A DNA stretch of 64,000 nt. Source: an uncultured Clostridia bacterium (GTDB taxonomy: Bacteria; Bacillota; Clostridia; TANB77; CAG-508). The stretch is from the NCBI GenBank assembly GCA_934130285.1, contig CAKOXT010000001.1, positions 1-64,000 on the forward strand, given 5' to 3'. The translations under genes and the position numbers were made by a program. Below the pieces are notes generated by a model. It worked only from the letters and a program-made list of their open reading frames with translations, made no database searches and had not been told where the DNA came from. Below are positions 16,322 to 24,234 of the stretch, piece after piece. Numbering within the stretch: position 1 is the first letter of the stretch; each line of letters begins with the position of its first letter.

Positions 16322-16582
16322 TTTAAAATATAGGAGGTTATATATAATAACCACAAAAAACATAAAATCTTATGTATAAACACTTACATAAGATTACGAG
16401 AATACTGGAAAGTATAAAAAAATAAGGAATATAAAATTCAAAACATTTGATATTATAACTGTTTTGATGAAGAATGACAGGGTACGCAAATTTGTATGGT
16501 TAGATACGAGGAGCTCTAAGGAAGATAGATATAGTAAGTAGATCAAAAGAGATAAAGAATAGATTAAAAAGGAGAGAAAAAG
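16322..16582. other. 261-bp gap with an orphan ribosome binding site and a hairpin
   Basis: A strong Shine-Dalgarno sequence (taggaggtt, 16331-16339) is followed by no start codon at the right distance. An 11-bp inverted repeat (16366-16376 with 16385-16395, 8-nt loop) follows without a T run. The rest shows no gene. This may be the remnant of a deleted small gene. Confidence 0.6.
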
Positions 16583-17086
16583 TTGAAAGTAATATTTTTA
16601 GATGTGGACGGTGTGCTAAATTCAAATGATTATGTGGATTATACATTAAAAAATAATGTTGAAGGAATACTTGATGAAATAGATCAAAAAACAATAGAAA
16701 TGCTTAAATATGCTTTAGATGTTACTGGAGCTCAAATTGTTGTATCATCTTCTTGGAGAAATATTCGTAAATTTGAACAGTTAAAAGAGTTGTTTTTAAG
16801 ATATGGGATTAGCTTAGGTGAGAAAACGCCGGTACTTGGACATGAGAGAGGTTTAGAGATTAGACAATATTTAAAAGAACATGCTGATATAGATCAATAT
16901 TTGATATTAGATGATGATATGTTTGATTCTTTTGACGAAGAGTTAAGAAAAAATTTGATTTTAACAAAAGAAGATCAAGAAGATCATAGTTATGGTGATG
17001 GTTTGCAAATGAAACATATAGAGCAAATTATTAAAAGATTTGGAAGAGTTAAAAAGAAGGATCATGATATTGATGATGAACGTTGA
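16583..17086 (+). CDS. HAD-superfamily phosphatase (HAD_SAK-like)
   Basis: A 167-residue protein starting with TTG, supported by aaggagag upstream. HAD motif I is FLDVDGVLN (D7 nucleophile, D9), motif II is the SSSW segment (S55-S57, then WRN), and motif IV is LILDDDMFD (D110-D112). The VVSSSWR plus C-terminal glycine-containing DGLQMKHIEQII pattern matches the HAD domain seen in Swiss-army-knife RNA repair proteins and phage-type phosphatases. Here it is free-standing. The substrate, possibly a nucleic-acid end or nucleotide phosphate, is not known. Confidence 0.82.
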   Translation: MKVIFLDVDGVLNSNDYVDYTLKNNVEGILDEIDQKTIEMLKYALDVTGAQIVVSSSWRNIRKFEQLKELFLRYGISLGEKTPVLGHERGLEIRQYLKEHADIDQYLILDDDMFDSFDEELRKNLILTKEDQEDHSYGDGLQMKHIEQIIKRFGRVKKKDHDIDDER

Positions 17087-17120
17087 TTAAAAATTTTTGA
17101 AAAATGTAGGAGGGTGTGAA

Positions 17121-17546
17121 ATGGACAAGTTTAAAGAGATTAGACCTGTTGTACTTGGCTTAGTTAGAAGAAATAATAAGATTTTGGTTAGTGAAGGACA
17201 TGATAAAAATAAAAATGAGACATTTTATAGATGTTTAGGTGGTGGTATAGAGTTTTTAGAAAAAAGCCAAGATGCATTGAAAAGAGAATTTAAAGAAGAA
17301 CTTGGAATTGATATTAGTGTGGGAGATTTTTTAGGAATTTCTGAAAATATATTTACATACAATGGAAAGAATGCTCATGAGTTAATATTGTTTTATAATG
17401 CTGATATAAATGATATAGACTATAAAGAAAGATATCATGTAATTGATGATAATAGTGAGACTGATGCAATGTGGGTTGATATAGATAAGTTTAAAAATAG
17501 AGAATTAAAAATATATCCTGAAGAAATATTTGAATATTTAAAGTAA
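17121..17546 (+). CDS. Nudix hydrolase (third of three)
   Basis: A 141-residue protein with a complete Nudix box at residues 41-63 (GGIEFLE, then KREFKEELGI). The N-terminal sequence IRPVVLGLVRRNNKILVSEG resembles MutT/Ap4A-type members with unknown substrate. A TTG at 17097 lengthens the frame, but the ATG at 17121, preceded by taggaggg, is the start. It is the third Nudix gene within 6 kb; their sequences differ clearly, so they are not recent duplicates. Confidence 0.88.
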   Translation: MDKFKEIRPVVLGLVRRNNKILVSEGHDKNKNETFYRCLGGGIEFLEKSQDALKREFKEELGIDISVGDFLGISENIFTYNGKNAHELILFYNADINDIDYKERYHVIDDNSETDAMWVDIDKFKNRELKIYPEEIFEYLK

Positions 17547-17581
17547 GGTTTATGAAAAATAGAGAGAAATGGGGGAAAAGC

Positions 17582-17785
17582 ATGGGAACATGGAAATGTC
17601 CAAAGTGTGACAATGAAGATTATGAAAGAGATCAAATTCAGGCAGCAGGAGGAAATTTAGCAAAATTTTTTGATATTCAAAATAAGAAATTTATTACGAT
17701 TAGTTGCAAAAAATGTGGTTATACAGAATTTTATAAGACGAAAACTGATCCTGGCTCAAATATTTTAGATTTCTTGATTGGTTAA
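17582..17785 (+). CDS. Zinc-ribbon nucleic-acid-binding-type protein
   Basis: A 67-residue protein with two CxxC knuckles: C6/C9 (WKCPKCDNEDYERDQI) and C42/C45 (ISCKKCGYTEFYK). The pattern matches the small zinc-ribbon family annotated as predicted nucleic-acid-binding proteins (DUF2082-like). The ATG at 17582 has gggg upstream; an ATG at 17552 extends the frame without a good site. It is the last gene of a run that ends in a strong terminator. Confidence 0.8.
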   Translation: MGTWKCPKCDNEDYERDQIQAAGGNLAKFFDIQNKKFITISCKKCGYTEFYKTKTDPGSNILDFLIG

Positions 17786-17791
17786 AATGTG

Positions 17792-17843
17792 ATACATCTT
17801 CAAATATTAGATAAAGATCTGATGTTAGAAGGTGTATTTTTTT
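17792..17843 (+). terminator. Terminator after the Nudix/zinc-ribbon genes
   Basis: A long hairpin: 17792-17812 pairs with 17817-17837 almost throughout, with a few G-T pairs and a 4-nt aaag loop, followed by seven T residues. It ends the run of accessory genes. Confidence 0.9.
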
Positions 17844-17874
17844 ATATAAATTTGTATAAAAGAGTGATGTAGTA

Positions 17875-17883
17875 TGATATAAT
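17875..17883 (+). promoter_or_regulatory. Extended -10 promoter of the hydrolase gene
   Basis: TGaTATAAT (17875-17883), a perfect extended -10. The best -35, TTGTAT (17852-17857), is spaced 20 bp away. The start codon lies 38 bp downstream. Confidence 0.7.
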
Positions 17884-17921
17884 CTAAAAAGTTTTTAAAA
17901 TACAAAAGAGGGGTCGTTTAT

Positions 17922-18872
17922 ATGAATAAAAGTGAGTTTAAATTGAAGTCAGTAGATGAAATTACTGATTTATATGTGGTTGCTTGGTTTCCAAGTGATG
18001 AAAATATAAAAGGTGTAATTCAAATAGCTCATGGAATTACTGAACATGTTGGAAGATATGAGAAATTTGCAGAGTATTTCACAAATAAGGGATATGTAGT
18101 TGTGGCTAATGATATTATTGGTCATGGAAAATCTGTAAGTGATAAGAAAAATAAAATGTATTTTGGGCCTGAAAATAGTTGGTTTTGGGTTGTAAAAGAT
18201 TTTTATAATGTGTATCAGATGTTTAGTGAAAAGTATGAGAATAAACCATATATTGTGTTAGGATTTTCTTTAGGTTCATTTGTCGTAAGGTCATTTTTAA
18301 GTATGTATCCTGAGGCTAAAATAACTGATGCTATTTTGGTGGGAACAGGTTATACTTCTAATTTTAGTCTAAAGATTGGAAAGTTTGTTGCTAAATCAGA
18401 AGCTAAGAAAGTTGGAGAAGATAATTCAACAGAGATGATTAATAAATTAGCTTTAGAAAATTACAATAAATCTTTTAAACCTGTTAGAACTAAATGTGAT
18501 TGGCTTTGTGCTAATAAGGTAACTTTAGATGAATATTTAAATGATCCTCTTGTTGGAAAAGATGTTTCTTGTGGGTTATTCAGAGAGTTATTAAATGGCA
18601 TGATGTATGCTAATAAATTGTCTAATATAGAAAAGATTCCAAAGATGTTGCCTATATTAATGATATCTGGAAAAAATGATCCTGTTGGAGATTTTTGTAA
18701 AGGAATAAAAAAATTAGAACAGACTTATCGTGTTCATGGAATTCAAAAAACATTAACTAAGTTTGTTGATAATGCTAGACATGATGTTTTTCATGAGGAG
18801 AATAGTGAGGATGTTTTTGAATATATATTTAGATGGATTAAAAGTAATCATAAATTTGATGAAAAAAAGTAG
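17922..18872 (+). CDS. Alpha/beta hydrolase (monoacylglycerol lipase / S33-like)
   Basis: A 316-residue cytoplasmic alpha/beta hydrolase of the Hydrolase_4 (lysophospholipase/monoacylglycerol lipase) type. The nucleophile elbow is GFSLG with S116; the acid is probably D253 in ISGKNDPVG and the base H287 in NARHDVFHE. The opening HGITEHVGRYEKFAEYF and NDIIGHGKS are typical of monoglyceride lipases. There is no signal peptide. It has its own promoter and a ggggtcg site, and is followed 12 nt later by a GT-C glycosyltransferase gene. Confidence 0.88.
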   Translation: MNKSEFKLKSVDEITDLYVVAWFPSDENIKGVIQIAHGITEHVGRYEKFAEYFTNKGYVVVANDIIGHGKSVSDKKNKMYFGPENSWFWVVKDFYNVYQMFSEKYENKPYIVLGFSLGSFVVRSFLSMYPEAKITDAILVGTGYTSNFSLKIGKFVAKSEAKKVGEDNSTEMINKLALENYNKSFKPVRTKCDWLCANKVTLDEYLNDPLVGKDVSCGLFRELLNGMMYANKLSNIEKIPKMLPILMISGKNDPVGDFCKGIKKLEQTYRVHGIQKTLTKFVDNARHDVFHEENSEDVFEYIFRWIKSNHKFDEKK

Positions 18873-18884
18873 AGAGGTATAGAG

Positions 18885-20513
18885 TTGGAAATATTTTGTG
18901 TTATAGTATTTTGTTTTTTATTACCGCTTTTAGTTTTAGTGAAACCTATTAAAGATTGTGTAAAAAATAATAAAAGTTTATTTAAAGATTATAAAGAAGA
19001 AGTGATTTTATTTTTTATACTTATTGTTGGAAGTTTGGTAAGATTGGTTGCTATTGGTCAATTTCCCAATGCTTTGAATGTGGATGAAGCTTCAAGTGGG
19101 TATGATGCTTTTTCTCTTATGAAGTATGGTGTTGATAGAGGAGGAAATTCTTATCCTGTTTATTTATATGCTTGGGGAAGCGGACAAAGTGTTTTGTATT
19201 CATATCTTATGATTCCTGTATTGATGGTAACAGGACTTTGTGAATACGGAATAAGATTGCCAATGGCGATTATCGGAATTGTTTCTTTGTATGTTTTTTA
19301 TTATTTGATTAAAAGTATTTTTGATAATAAAAGAATGGCTCTTATAAGTGTTGGATTTTTTGTGATTTGTCCATGGCATATTATGAAAAGCCGTTGGGGA
19401 ATGGAATGTAATATTTTCCCTGATATTATATTATTATCTACATTATTATTTGTGCTTGGACTAAAAAAGAAAAAAACAAGTCTACAGATTTTAGCTTTTA
19501 TTGGTTTTGCAATTTCAAGTTATTCATATGGCACTGGGTATTTATTTTTACCAGTATATATACTTGGAATGTTAGGATATTTGATTTATAAAAAAGAAAT
19601 TACCATAAAAAAATCTATAATATATTTACTTATTATGTTTGTAATATGTATTCCAATTATTTTGTATATTGCAATTAATACATTTGGGTTAGATCAAATT
19701 TCTATTGGAAAAGTTACTATACCTAAATTGTTAGTTAACAGATATGATGAAGTTTCTACTGTTTTTTCAGGGAATATTATAGAAAATTGTGTAGATAATT
19801 TATTAGCTACTTTGAGAATTTTGATTCTTCAAACTGATGGGTTAGAATGGAATGCAATATCTCAATTTGGAATGTTTTATATAATTAGTATTATATTTTT
19901 TGTTATTGGTGTTAAGGCAAGTTTAGGAAAGTATAAGGATAATATATATAATCAAATAATGAATATTTGGATGATTGCTGCAATTGTGCTTTCTGCATTT
20001 TGTGATGCTAATATAAATAGAATTAATATTATTATGATTCCATGTATTTACTATATTGTTGTTGGAATTTATGAATTTTTAAATAAATATAAAGTAGCTA
20101 CTTTGTGTGTTGGTACGATATATATTGTTTTATTTGCTGAGTTTATGTATGTTTATACGAGTAAGGATTATAATGAATATTATACGTTTACATCAGGAGT
20201 TGAAGAAGTTGTTGATTATTGTAATTCTTTAAATGAAGATACGGTTTATTGTCAATATTCTTTTAAAGAACCGTTTATATATTTTATGTTTTATGGTGAG
20301 ACTGATGTACAGGAGTATTTAGATACTGTTCAGTATTATGAAGAGGGTAGAACTTTTGATAATATTAAATCATTTGGAAAATATAAATTTTATTTGCCTA
20401 GTGAGATTAAAGAAAATAGTGTTATAATTGTTCAGAAAGATACAGAAAAATATTATGATGAAGTTTGCAAAAATAAGGTTACAATAAATCAATTTGATAT
20501 TTATGAATTTTAA
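18885..20513 (+). CDS. Polytopic GT-C (ArnT/PMT-like) glycosyltransferase
   Basis: A 542-residue integral membrane protein with about eleven hydrophobic segments and a C-terminal soluble domain from about residue 440. The first large outer loop has LNVDEASSGYDA (64-75, acidic pair D67/E68), typical of GT39/ArnT-type enzymes that use lipid-phosphate sugars. The start is a TTG after agaggt. It lies 12 nt after the hydrolase gene. It differs clearly from the other GT-C protein at 9658. The product, perhaps a wall or surface glycan modification, is unknown. Confidence 0.78.
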   Translation: MEIFCVIVFCFLLPLLVLVKPIKDCVKNNKSLFKDYKEEVILFFILIVGSLVRLVAIGQFPNALNVDEASSGYDAFSLMKYGVDRGGNSYPVYLYAWGSGQSVLYSYLMIPVLMVTGLCEYGIRLPMAIIGIVSLYVFYYLIKSIFDNKRMALISVGFFVICPWHIMKSRWGMECNIFPDIILLSTLLFVLGLKKKKTSLQILAFIGFAISSYSYGTGYLFLPVYILGMLGYLIYKKEITIKKSIIYLLIMFVICIPIILYIAINTFGLDQISIGKVTIPKLLVNRYDEVSTVFSGNIIENCVDNLLATLRILILQTDGLEWNAISQFGMFYIISIIFFVIGVKASLGKYKDNIYNQIMNIWMIAAIVLSAFCDANINRINIIMIPCIYYIVVGIYEFLNKYKVATLCVGTIYIVLFAEFMYVYTSKDYNEYYTFTSGVEEVVDYCNSLNEDTVYCQYSFKEPFIYFMFYGETDVQEYLDTVQYYEEGRTFDNIKSFGKYKFYLPSEIKENSVIIVQKDTEKYYDEVCKNKVTINQFDIYEF

Positions 20514-20575
20514 TAATATTGTGATGTAAGATAAGAATAGATGAGATGTACTTTTAGGAAGGAATGAAAAATAAG

Positions 20576-23275
20576 ATGTCAAAATTAATAGTTGTTGATG
20601 GAAATAGTATTGTGAATAGGGCTTTTTATGGAATAATGGGTGGAAAGATGCTTCAAACTGCAGATGGTACTTATACAAATGCAGTGTATGGTTTTTTAGC
20701 TATTTTATTTAAAGAATTAGATGAGGTAAAACCGGATTATATGGCGATTGCTTTTGATTTAAAAGCTCCTACTGCAAGACATATAATGTATGATGGATAC
20801 AAAGCTAATAGGAAAGGAATGCCTGATGAACTCGCAAGTCAAATGCCTATTTTGAAAGATGTTCTAAGAGCAATGAATATTACAATAATTGAGAAAGAAG
20901 GATATGAAGCTGATGATGTTTTGGGTACACTTTCTCGTATGGGTGAAAATGCTGGTATGGATGTTGTGCTACTTACTGGTGATAGAGATTCTTTTCAATT
21001 AGCTACTGACAAAGTTTCAATATACATTCCAAGAACAAAAGCTGGAAAGACTGAGACAGATATTTTTGATAGAAATAAAGTTTTAGAAGTGTATGGTGTT
21101 GAGCCTAAACAAATGATTGAAGTTAAGGGATTACAAGGTGATACTTCAGACAATATTCCTGGAGTTCCTGGAATTGGCGAAAAAACAGCACTTTCATTGG
21201 TGAAAAAATATGGAACAATAGATCATTTATATGAATGTATTGAGAATAATACTGATGACTTGAAAGGAAAACAAAGAGAAAAAATTGCAGACAATAAAGA
21301 ATTAGCAATGCTTTCAAAAACTTTGGGGACTATAAATTTAGAAACTCCTATTGACCAAGCTGTAGAAGATTTGAAAATCAAAGAATGGGATAAACCTGAA
21401 GTTTTGAAAATGTTTAAAGAATTGAAGTTTAATAGATATATAGACAGATTTAATTTGAGAGATGAGGTTGTTGCTTCTGATAGTAAAGATGATGAAAAGT
21501 CTGAAAATATGAATTTTGAGAAGAAAATGGTTCAAGGTAAAGAATTTTCAGAATTAGAATCTAAGATTGTTGATGATGAAGTATGCTATTTTTACATTGA
21601 TACAGTGGCTTGTGAGGATTCAATCATAAAAAAGAAAATCAAGTCAATAAGTATATTTATGAGAAAAGAAAGTACAGTTTATAATTATAAAACTTCTAAT
21701 ATTATTGATTTGAAAAATATTTTTGAAAATGAAAAAGTATTAAAATGTAGTTATGATTTGAAAGATATTTATATTTTGGCTGAAGAAGCGGGAATAGAGC
21801 CAAAGAACTTTATGTTTGATATTAGAATTGCTGGTTATTTGTTAAATTCTACAACAAATCAATATTCGATTTCAGATTTAATGAAACAATATTTAGATGT
21901 AGATATTGATTTAAATGAAGAAAAACAGGAGCAATTAAATTTATTTGATGTTGCAAATGATACAGAAGAAAAAGAGAATGAGAAAACGAATTTGTATGCT
22001 TATTGCATTGGTGAATTACATGATGTGTTAGAGAAAAAATTAAAATCTGATGAAATGCATGAATTGTTTACTAATATAGAAATGCCAGTTTTAGAAGTAT
22101 TAGCAGATATGCAATATAGAGGAATGCATGTAGATAAAAATGAATTGATTGCTTATGGTGATGAATTAAAAGGAAGGATTAATGAGTTAACAGAGAAAAT
22201 TCATGAACTTGCAGGTGAAGAATTTAATATAAATTCAACAAAGCAATTAGGCGAGATTTTATTTGAAAAATTAAAATTGCCAGTTGTTAAAAAGACTAAA
22301 AGTGGTTATTCAACTGATGTTGATACTTTGGAAAAATTGGAATGTGAACATGAAATTATTAGTTATATTTTAGAATATAGACAATTAGCTAAATTAAATT
22401 CAACATATATAGAAGGTATGATTCCATATATTAATAAAAATACTGATAGAATACATTCATATTTTCATCAAACAGTTACTGCTACTGGTAGAATTAGTAG
22501 TACAGAACCTAATTTACAAAACATTCCTACTAGAATTGAAATAGGAAAGAAATTAAGAAAAGTATTTAAACCTGCTGAAGGAAAAATTTTCTTGGATGCT
22601 GATTATTCACAAATTGAACTTAGAGTGTTGGCACATGTTTCAAAAGATGAAACTATGGTAAGAAACTTCAATAATGATGAAGATATTCATGCTCAAGCTG
22701 CTTCAAGAGTGTTTGGAGTACCTTTAGAAGAAGTTACTAAAGAATTGAGAAGTAAGGCGAAGGCTGTAAATTTTGGTATTGTTTATGGAATTAGTGATTT
22801 TGGTTTAGCAGGTCAGATTCATTCTTCAAGAAAAGAAGCTAAACAGTATATAGAACAGTATTTGGAAAAATATAATGGTATTAAAAAATTCATGGATGAT
22901 GTTGTTGAAGAAGCTAAGGAAAAAGGCTTTATTGAGACAATGTATAAAAGAAGAAGATATATTCCAGAATTGAAATCTAAAAATTATATGGTTAGAAAAT
23001 TTGGGGATAGAGTTGCAATGAATACTCCTATTCAGGGAACTGCAGCTGATATCATGAAGATTGCGATGATTAATGTTTTCAAAAAATTAAAAGAAGAAGG
23101 TTTGAATTCAAAAATTGTTCTTCAAGTTCATGACGAATTACTTATAGAAACAGATATAGCTGAAAAAGATAAGGTAAAAGAGATTTTAGTTGGTTGTATG
23201 GAAAACGCAGCTAAGCTATTGGTTCCTCTAAAGGTGGAAGTCGAGGAAGGCGAAAACTGGTATGATGCTAAATAA
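20576..23275 (+). CDS. polA: DNA polymerase I
   Basis: An 899-residue family A polymerase. Residues 1-290 form the 5'-3' exonuclease (TGDRDSFQLA, GDTSDNIPGVPGIGEKTA). The middle 3'-5' exonuclease domain lacks the proofreading DxE site: the expected place reads YIDTVACED. The polymerase domain has motif A DADYSQIELR, motif B KAVNFGIVYGISDFG and motif C QVHDELL. This matches Gram-positive Pol I, which acts in Okazaki fragment processing and repair without proofreading. ATGs at 20564 and 20576 are possible; the first is only one base from aggaagg, so the second is preferred. Confidence 0.96.
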   Translation: MSKLIVVDGNSIVNRAFYGIMGGKMLQTADGTYTNAVYGFLAILFKELDEVKPDYMAIAFDLKAPTARHIMYDGYKANRKGMPDELASQMPILKDVLRAMNITIIEKEGYEADDVLGTLSRMGENAGMDVVLLTGDRDSFQLATDKVSIYIPRTKAGKTETDIFDRNKVLEVYGVEPKQMIEVKGLQGDTSDNIPGVPGIGEKTALSLVKKYGTIDHLYECIENNTDDLKGKQREKIADNKELAMLSKTLGTINLETPIDQAVEDLKIKEWDKPEVLKMFKELKFNRYIDRFNLRDEVVASDSKDDEKSENMNFEKKMVQGKEFSELESKIVDDEVCYFYIDTVACEDSIIKKKIKSISIFMRKESTVYNYKTSNIIDLKNIFENEKVLKCSYDLKDIYILAEEAGIEPKNFMFDIRIAGYLLNSTTNQYSISDLMKQYLDVDIDLNEEKQEQLNLFDVANDTEEKENEKTNLYAYCIGELHDVLEKKLKSDEMHELFTNIEMPVLEVLADMQYRGMHVDKNELIAYGDELKGRINELTEKIHELAGEEFNINSTKQLGEILFEKLKLPVVKKTKSGYSTDVDTLEKLECEHEIISYILEYRQLAKLNSTYIEGMIPYINKNTDRIHSYFHQTVTATGRISSTEPNLQNIPTRIEIGKKLRKVFKPAEGKIFLDADYSQIELRVLAHVSKDETMVRNFNNDEDIHAQAASRVFGVPLEEVTKELRSKAKAVNFGIVYGISDFGLAGQIHSSRKEAKQYIEQYLEKYNGIKKFMDDVVEEAKEKGFIETMYKRRRYIPELKSKNYMVRKFGDRVAMNTPIQGTAADIMKIAMINVFKKLKEEGLNSKIVLQVHDELLIETDIAEKDKVKEILVGCMENAAKLLVPLKVEVEEGENWYDAK

Positions 23276-23295
23276 CTAAAAAGGGAAGGCTTTAG

Positions 23296-23736
23296 ATGAG
23301 AATAAAAATTTCTATTGTTTTAATTGGACTTATTATAATATGTGGAGGTATATTTTTATTTAAGGATAATTTGCTGATAAAAATATACCCTAATAAATAT
23401 TCGGATTTTGTAGAAGCATATTCAGAAGAATATAATGTGGAGAAAAATCTTGTTTATGCTGTTATAAAGCAAGAAAGTAATTTTAATGAAGAAGCAAGTT
23501 CTAGAAAAGGTGCTATTGGTTTGATGCAATTAATGACAGATACAGCTGATGAAATTGCAGAAGAGTTAGAAGTTGATAATGCAAATGTTTATAATCCAGA
23601 GATAAATATAAAATTTGGAACTAAATATTTGTCTGATTTATTAAATAAGTATCAAAATAAAGAAATGGCTATTGTAGCGTATAATGCTGGTTTTGGAAAT
23701 GTAGATAAATGGATAGCTCGGTGGAGTTATAAATGA
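23296..23736 (+). CDS. Lytic transglycosylase (SLT domain), reading frame cut short
   Basis: A 146-residue reading frame with an N-terminal membrane anchor (about 4-22) and a family 1 SLT domain that cleaves the glycan strand of peptidoglycan. The catalytic glutamate is E60 in VIKQESNFNEEAS, followed by GAIGLMQLM (73-80) and AIVAYNAGFGNVDKW. The frame stops directly after DKWIARWSYK, whereas relatives continue for about 35 more residues. That missing end is present in the next frame (see 23722-23842), so an extra base near 23720-23721 broke the gene. It lies 20 nt after polA. Confidence 0.88.
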   Translation: MRIKISIVLIGLIIICGGIFLFKDNLLIKIYPNKYSDFVEAYSEEYNVEKNLVYAVIKQESNFNEEASSRKGAIGLMQLMTDTADEIAEELEVDNANVYNPEINIKFGTKYLSDLLNKYQNKEMAIVAYNAGFGNVDKWIARWSYK

Positions 23737-23842
23737 GGATGGTTCAAATTTAGAAAATATTCCTTATAGGGAGACCAATATGTATTTAAGAAAAGTAATG
23801 AGAAATTACGAAATGTATAATAAATTGTATGGTGAAGGATAG
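23722..23842 (+). pseudogene. Detached C-terminal end of the lytic transglycosylase (frameshifted)
   Basis: In the +1 frame relative to the gene above, this stretch encodes GVINEDGSNLENIPYRET followed by a segment ending MYNKLYGEG and a stop. This is the usual end of SLT-type enzymes of this family (ENIPFKET, then a YxKxxLxxYexYxxLY helix). Removing one G from the cggtgg run at 23719-23724 restores a single 181-residue protein. It may be a true mutation, or a sequencing or assembly error. Confidence 0.85.
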
Positions 23843-23854
23843 AAAATAATATAA

Positions 23855-23888
23855 AAAGAAATGCTGTAAAAAAGTATTTCTTTTTTTT
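23855..23888 (+). terminator. Terminator of polA-SLT
   Basis: An 11-bp stem (23855-23865 with 23873-23883, one G-T pair), a 7-nt loop and eight or more T residues. Confidence 0.9.
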
Positions 23889-23958
23889 ACAAATTATGAT
23901 AGAATGTGACAAAATGAAATATAAAGTTTTATTGACTTTGTTGAAAGGAATGATTGAT

Positions 23959-24210
23959 ATGGAATTTAAAAAATGCCCACGCTGTGGAAACTTCTTTAAT
24001 TCAGAGATGGATGTTTGCCAAGCATGTAAAACAAATGAAAGTTTAGATATACAAAAATTAAAAAACTTTTTTGAACAAAATGATTATGAAGATGGAGTTA
24101 CTGTGCAAGAAATTTCTATGCAAACAGGAATTAACTCAAGAAATTTAAATAGATATTTGTTAAATGATGATTTTTCTGGATACATAGGTCAAGGAATTTC
24201 AAACAAGTAA
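23959..24210 (+). CDS. YvyF-like zinc-ribbon/HTH protein
   Basis: An 83-residue protein with a four-cysteine zinc knuckle (C6, C9, C20, C23: KKCPRCGNFF, then DVCQAC) and a helical second half, DGVTVQEISMQTGINSRNLNRYL, that looks like a helix-turn-helix. This arrangement resembles the YvyF family found near flagellar genes in Bacillus, though no flagellar genes occur here. The frame opens earlier (23896), but the ATG at 23959 has aaagga nine bases upstream and starts at the zinc motif. tyrS follows after 24 nt. Confidence 0.75.
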   Translation: MEFKKCPRCGNFFNSEMDVCQACKTNESLDIQKLKNFFEQNDYEDGVTVQEISMQTGINSRNLNRYLLNDDFSGYIGQGISNK

Positions 24211-24234
24211 TAGAGTTAGGAAGGAAGATTATTT

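Noticed and set aside
23715..23724. Programmed frameshift in the lytic transglycosylase
   Set aside because: No slippery heptamer or downstream structure typical of programmed shifting is seen; a simple insertion or sequence error is more likely.
24211..24234. T-box leader for tyrS
   Set aside because: Only 24 nt separate tyrS from the gene before it, too short for a T-box.
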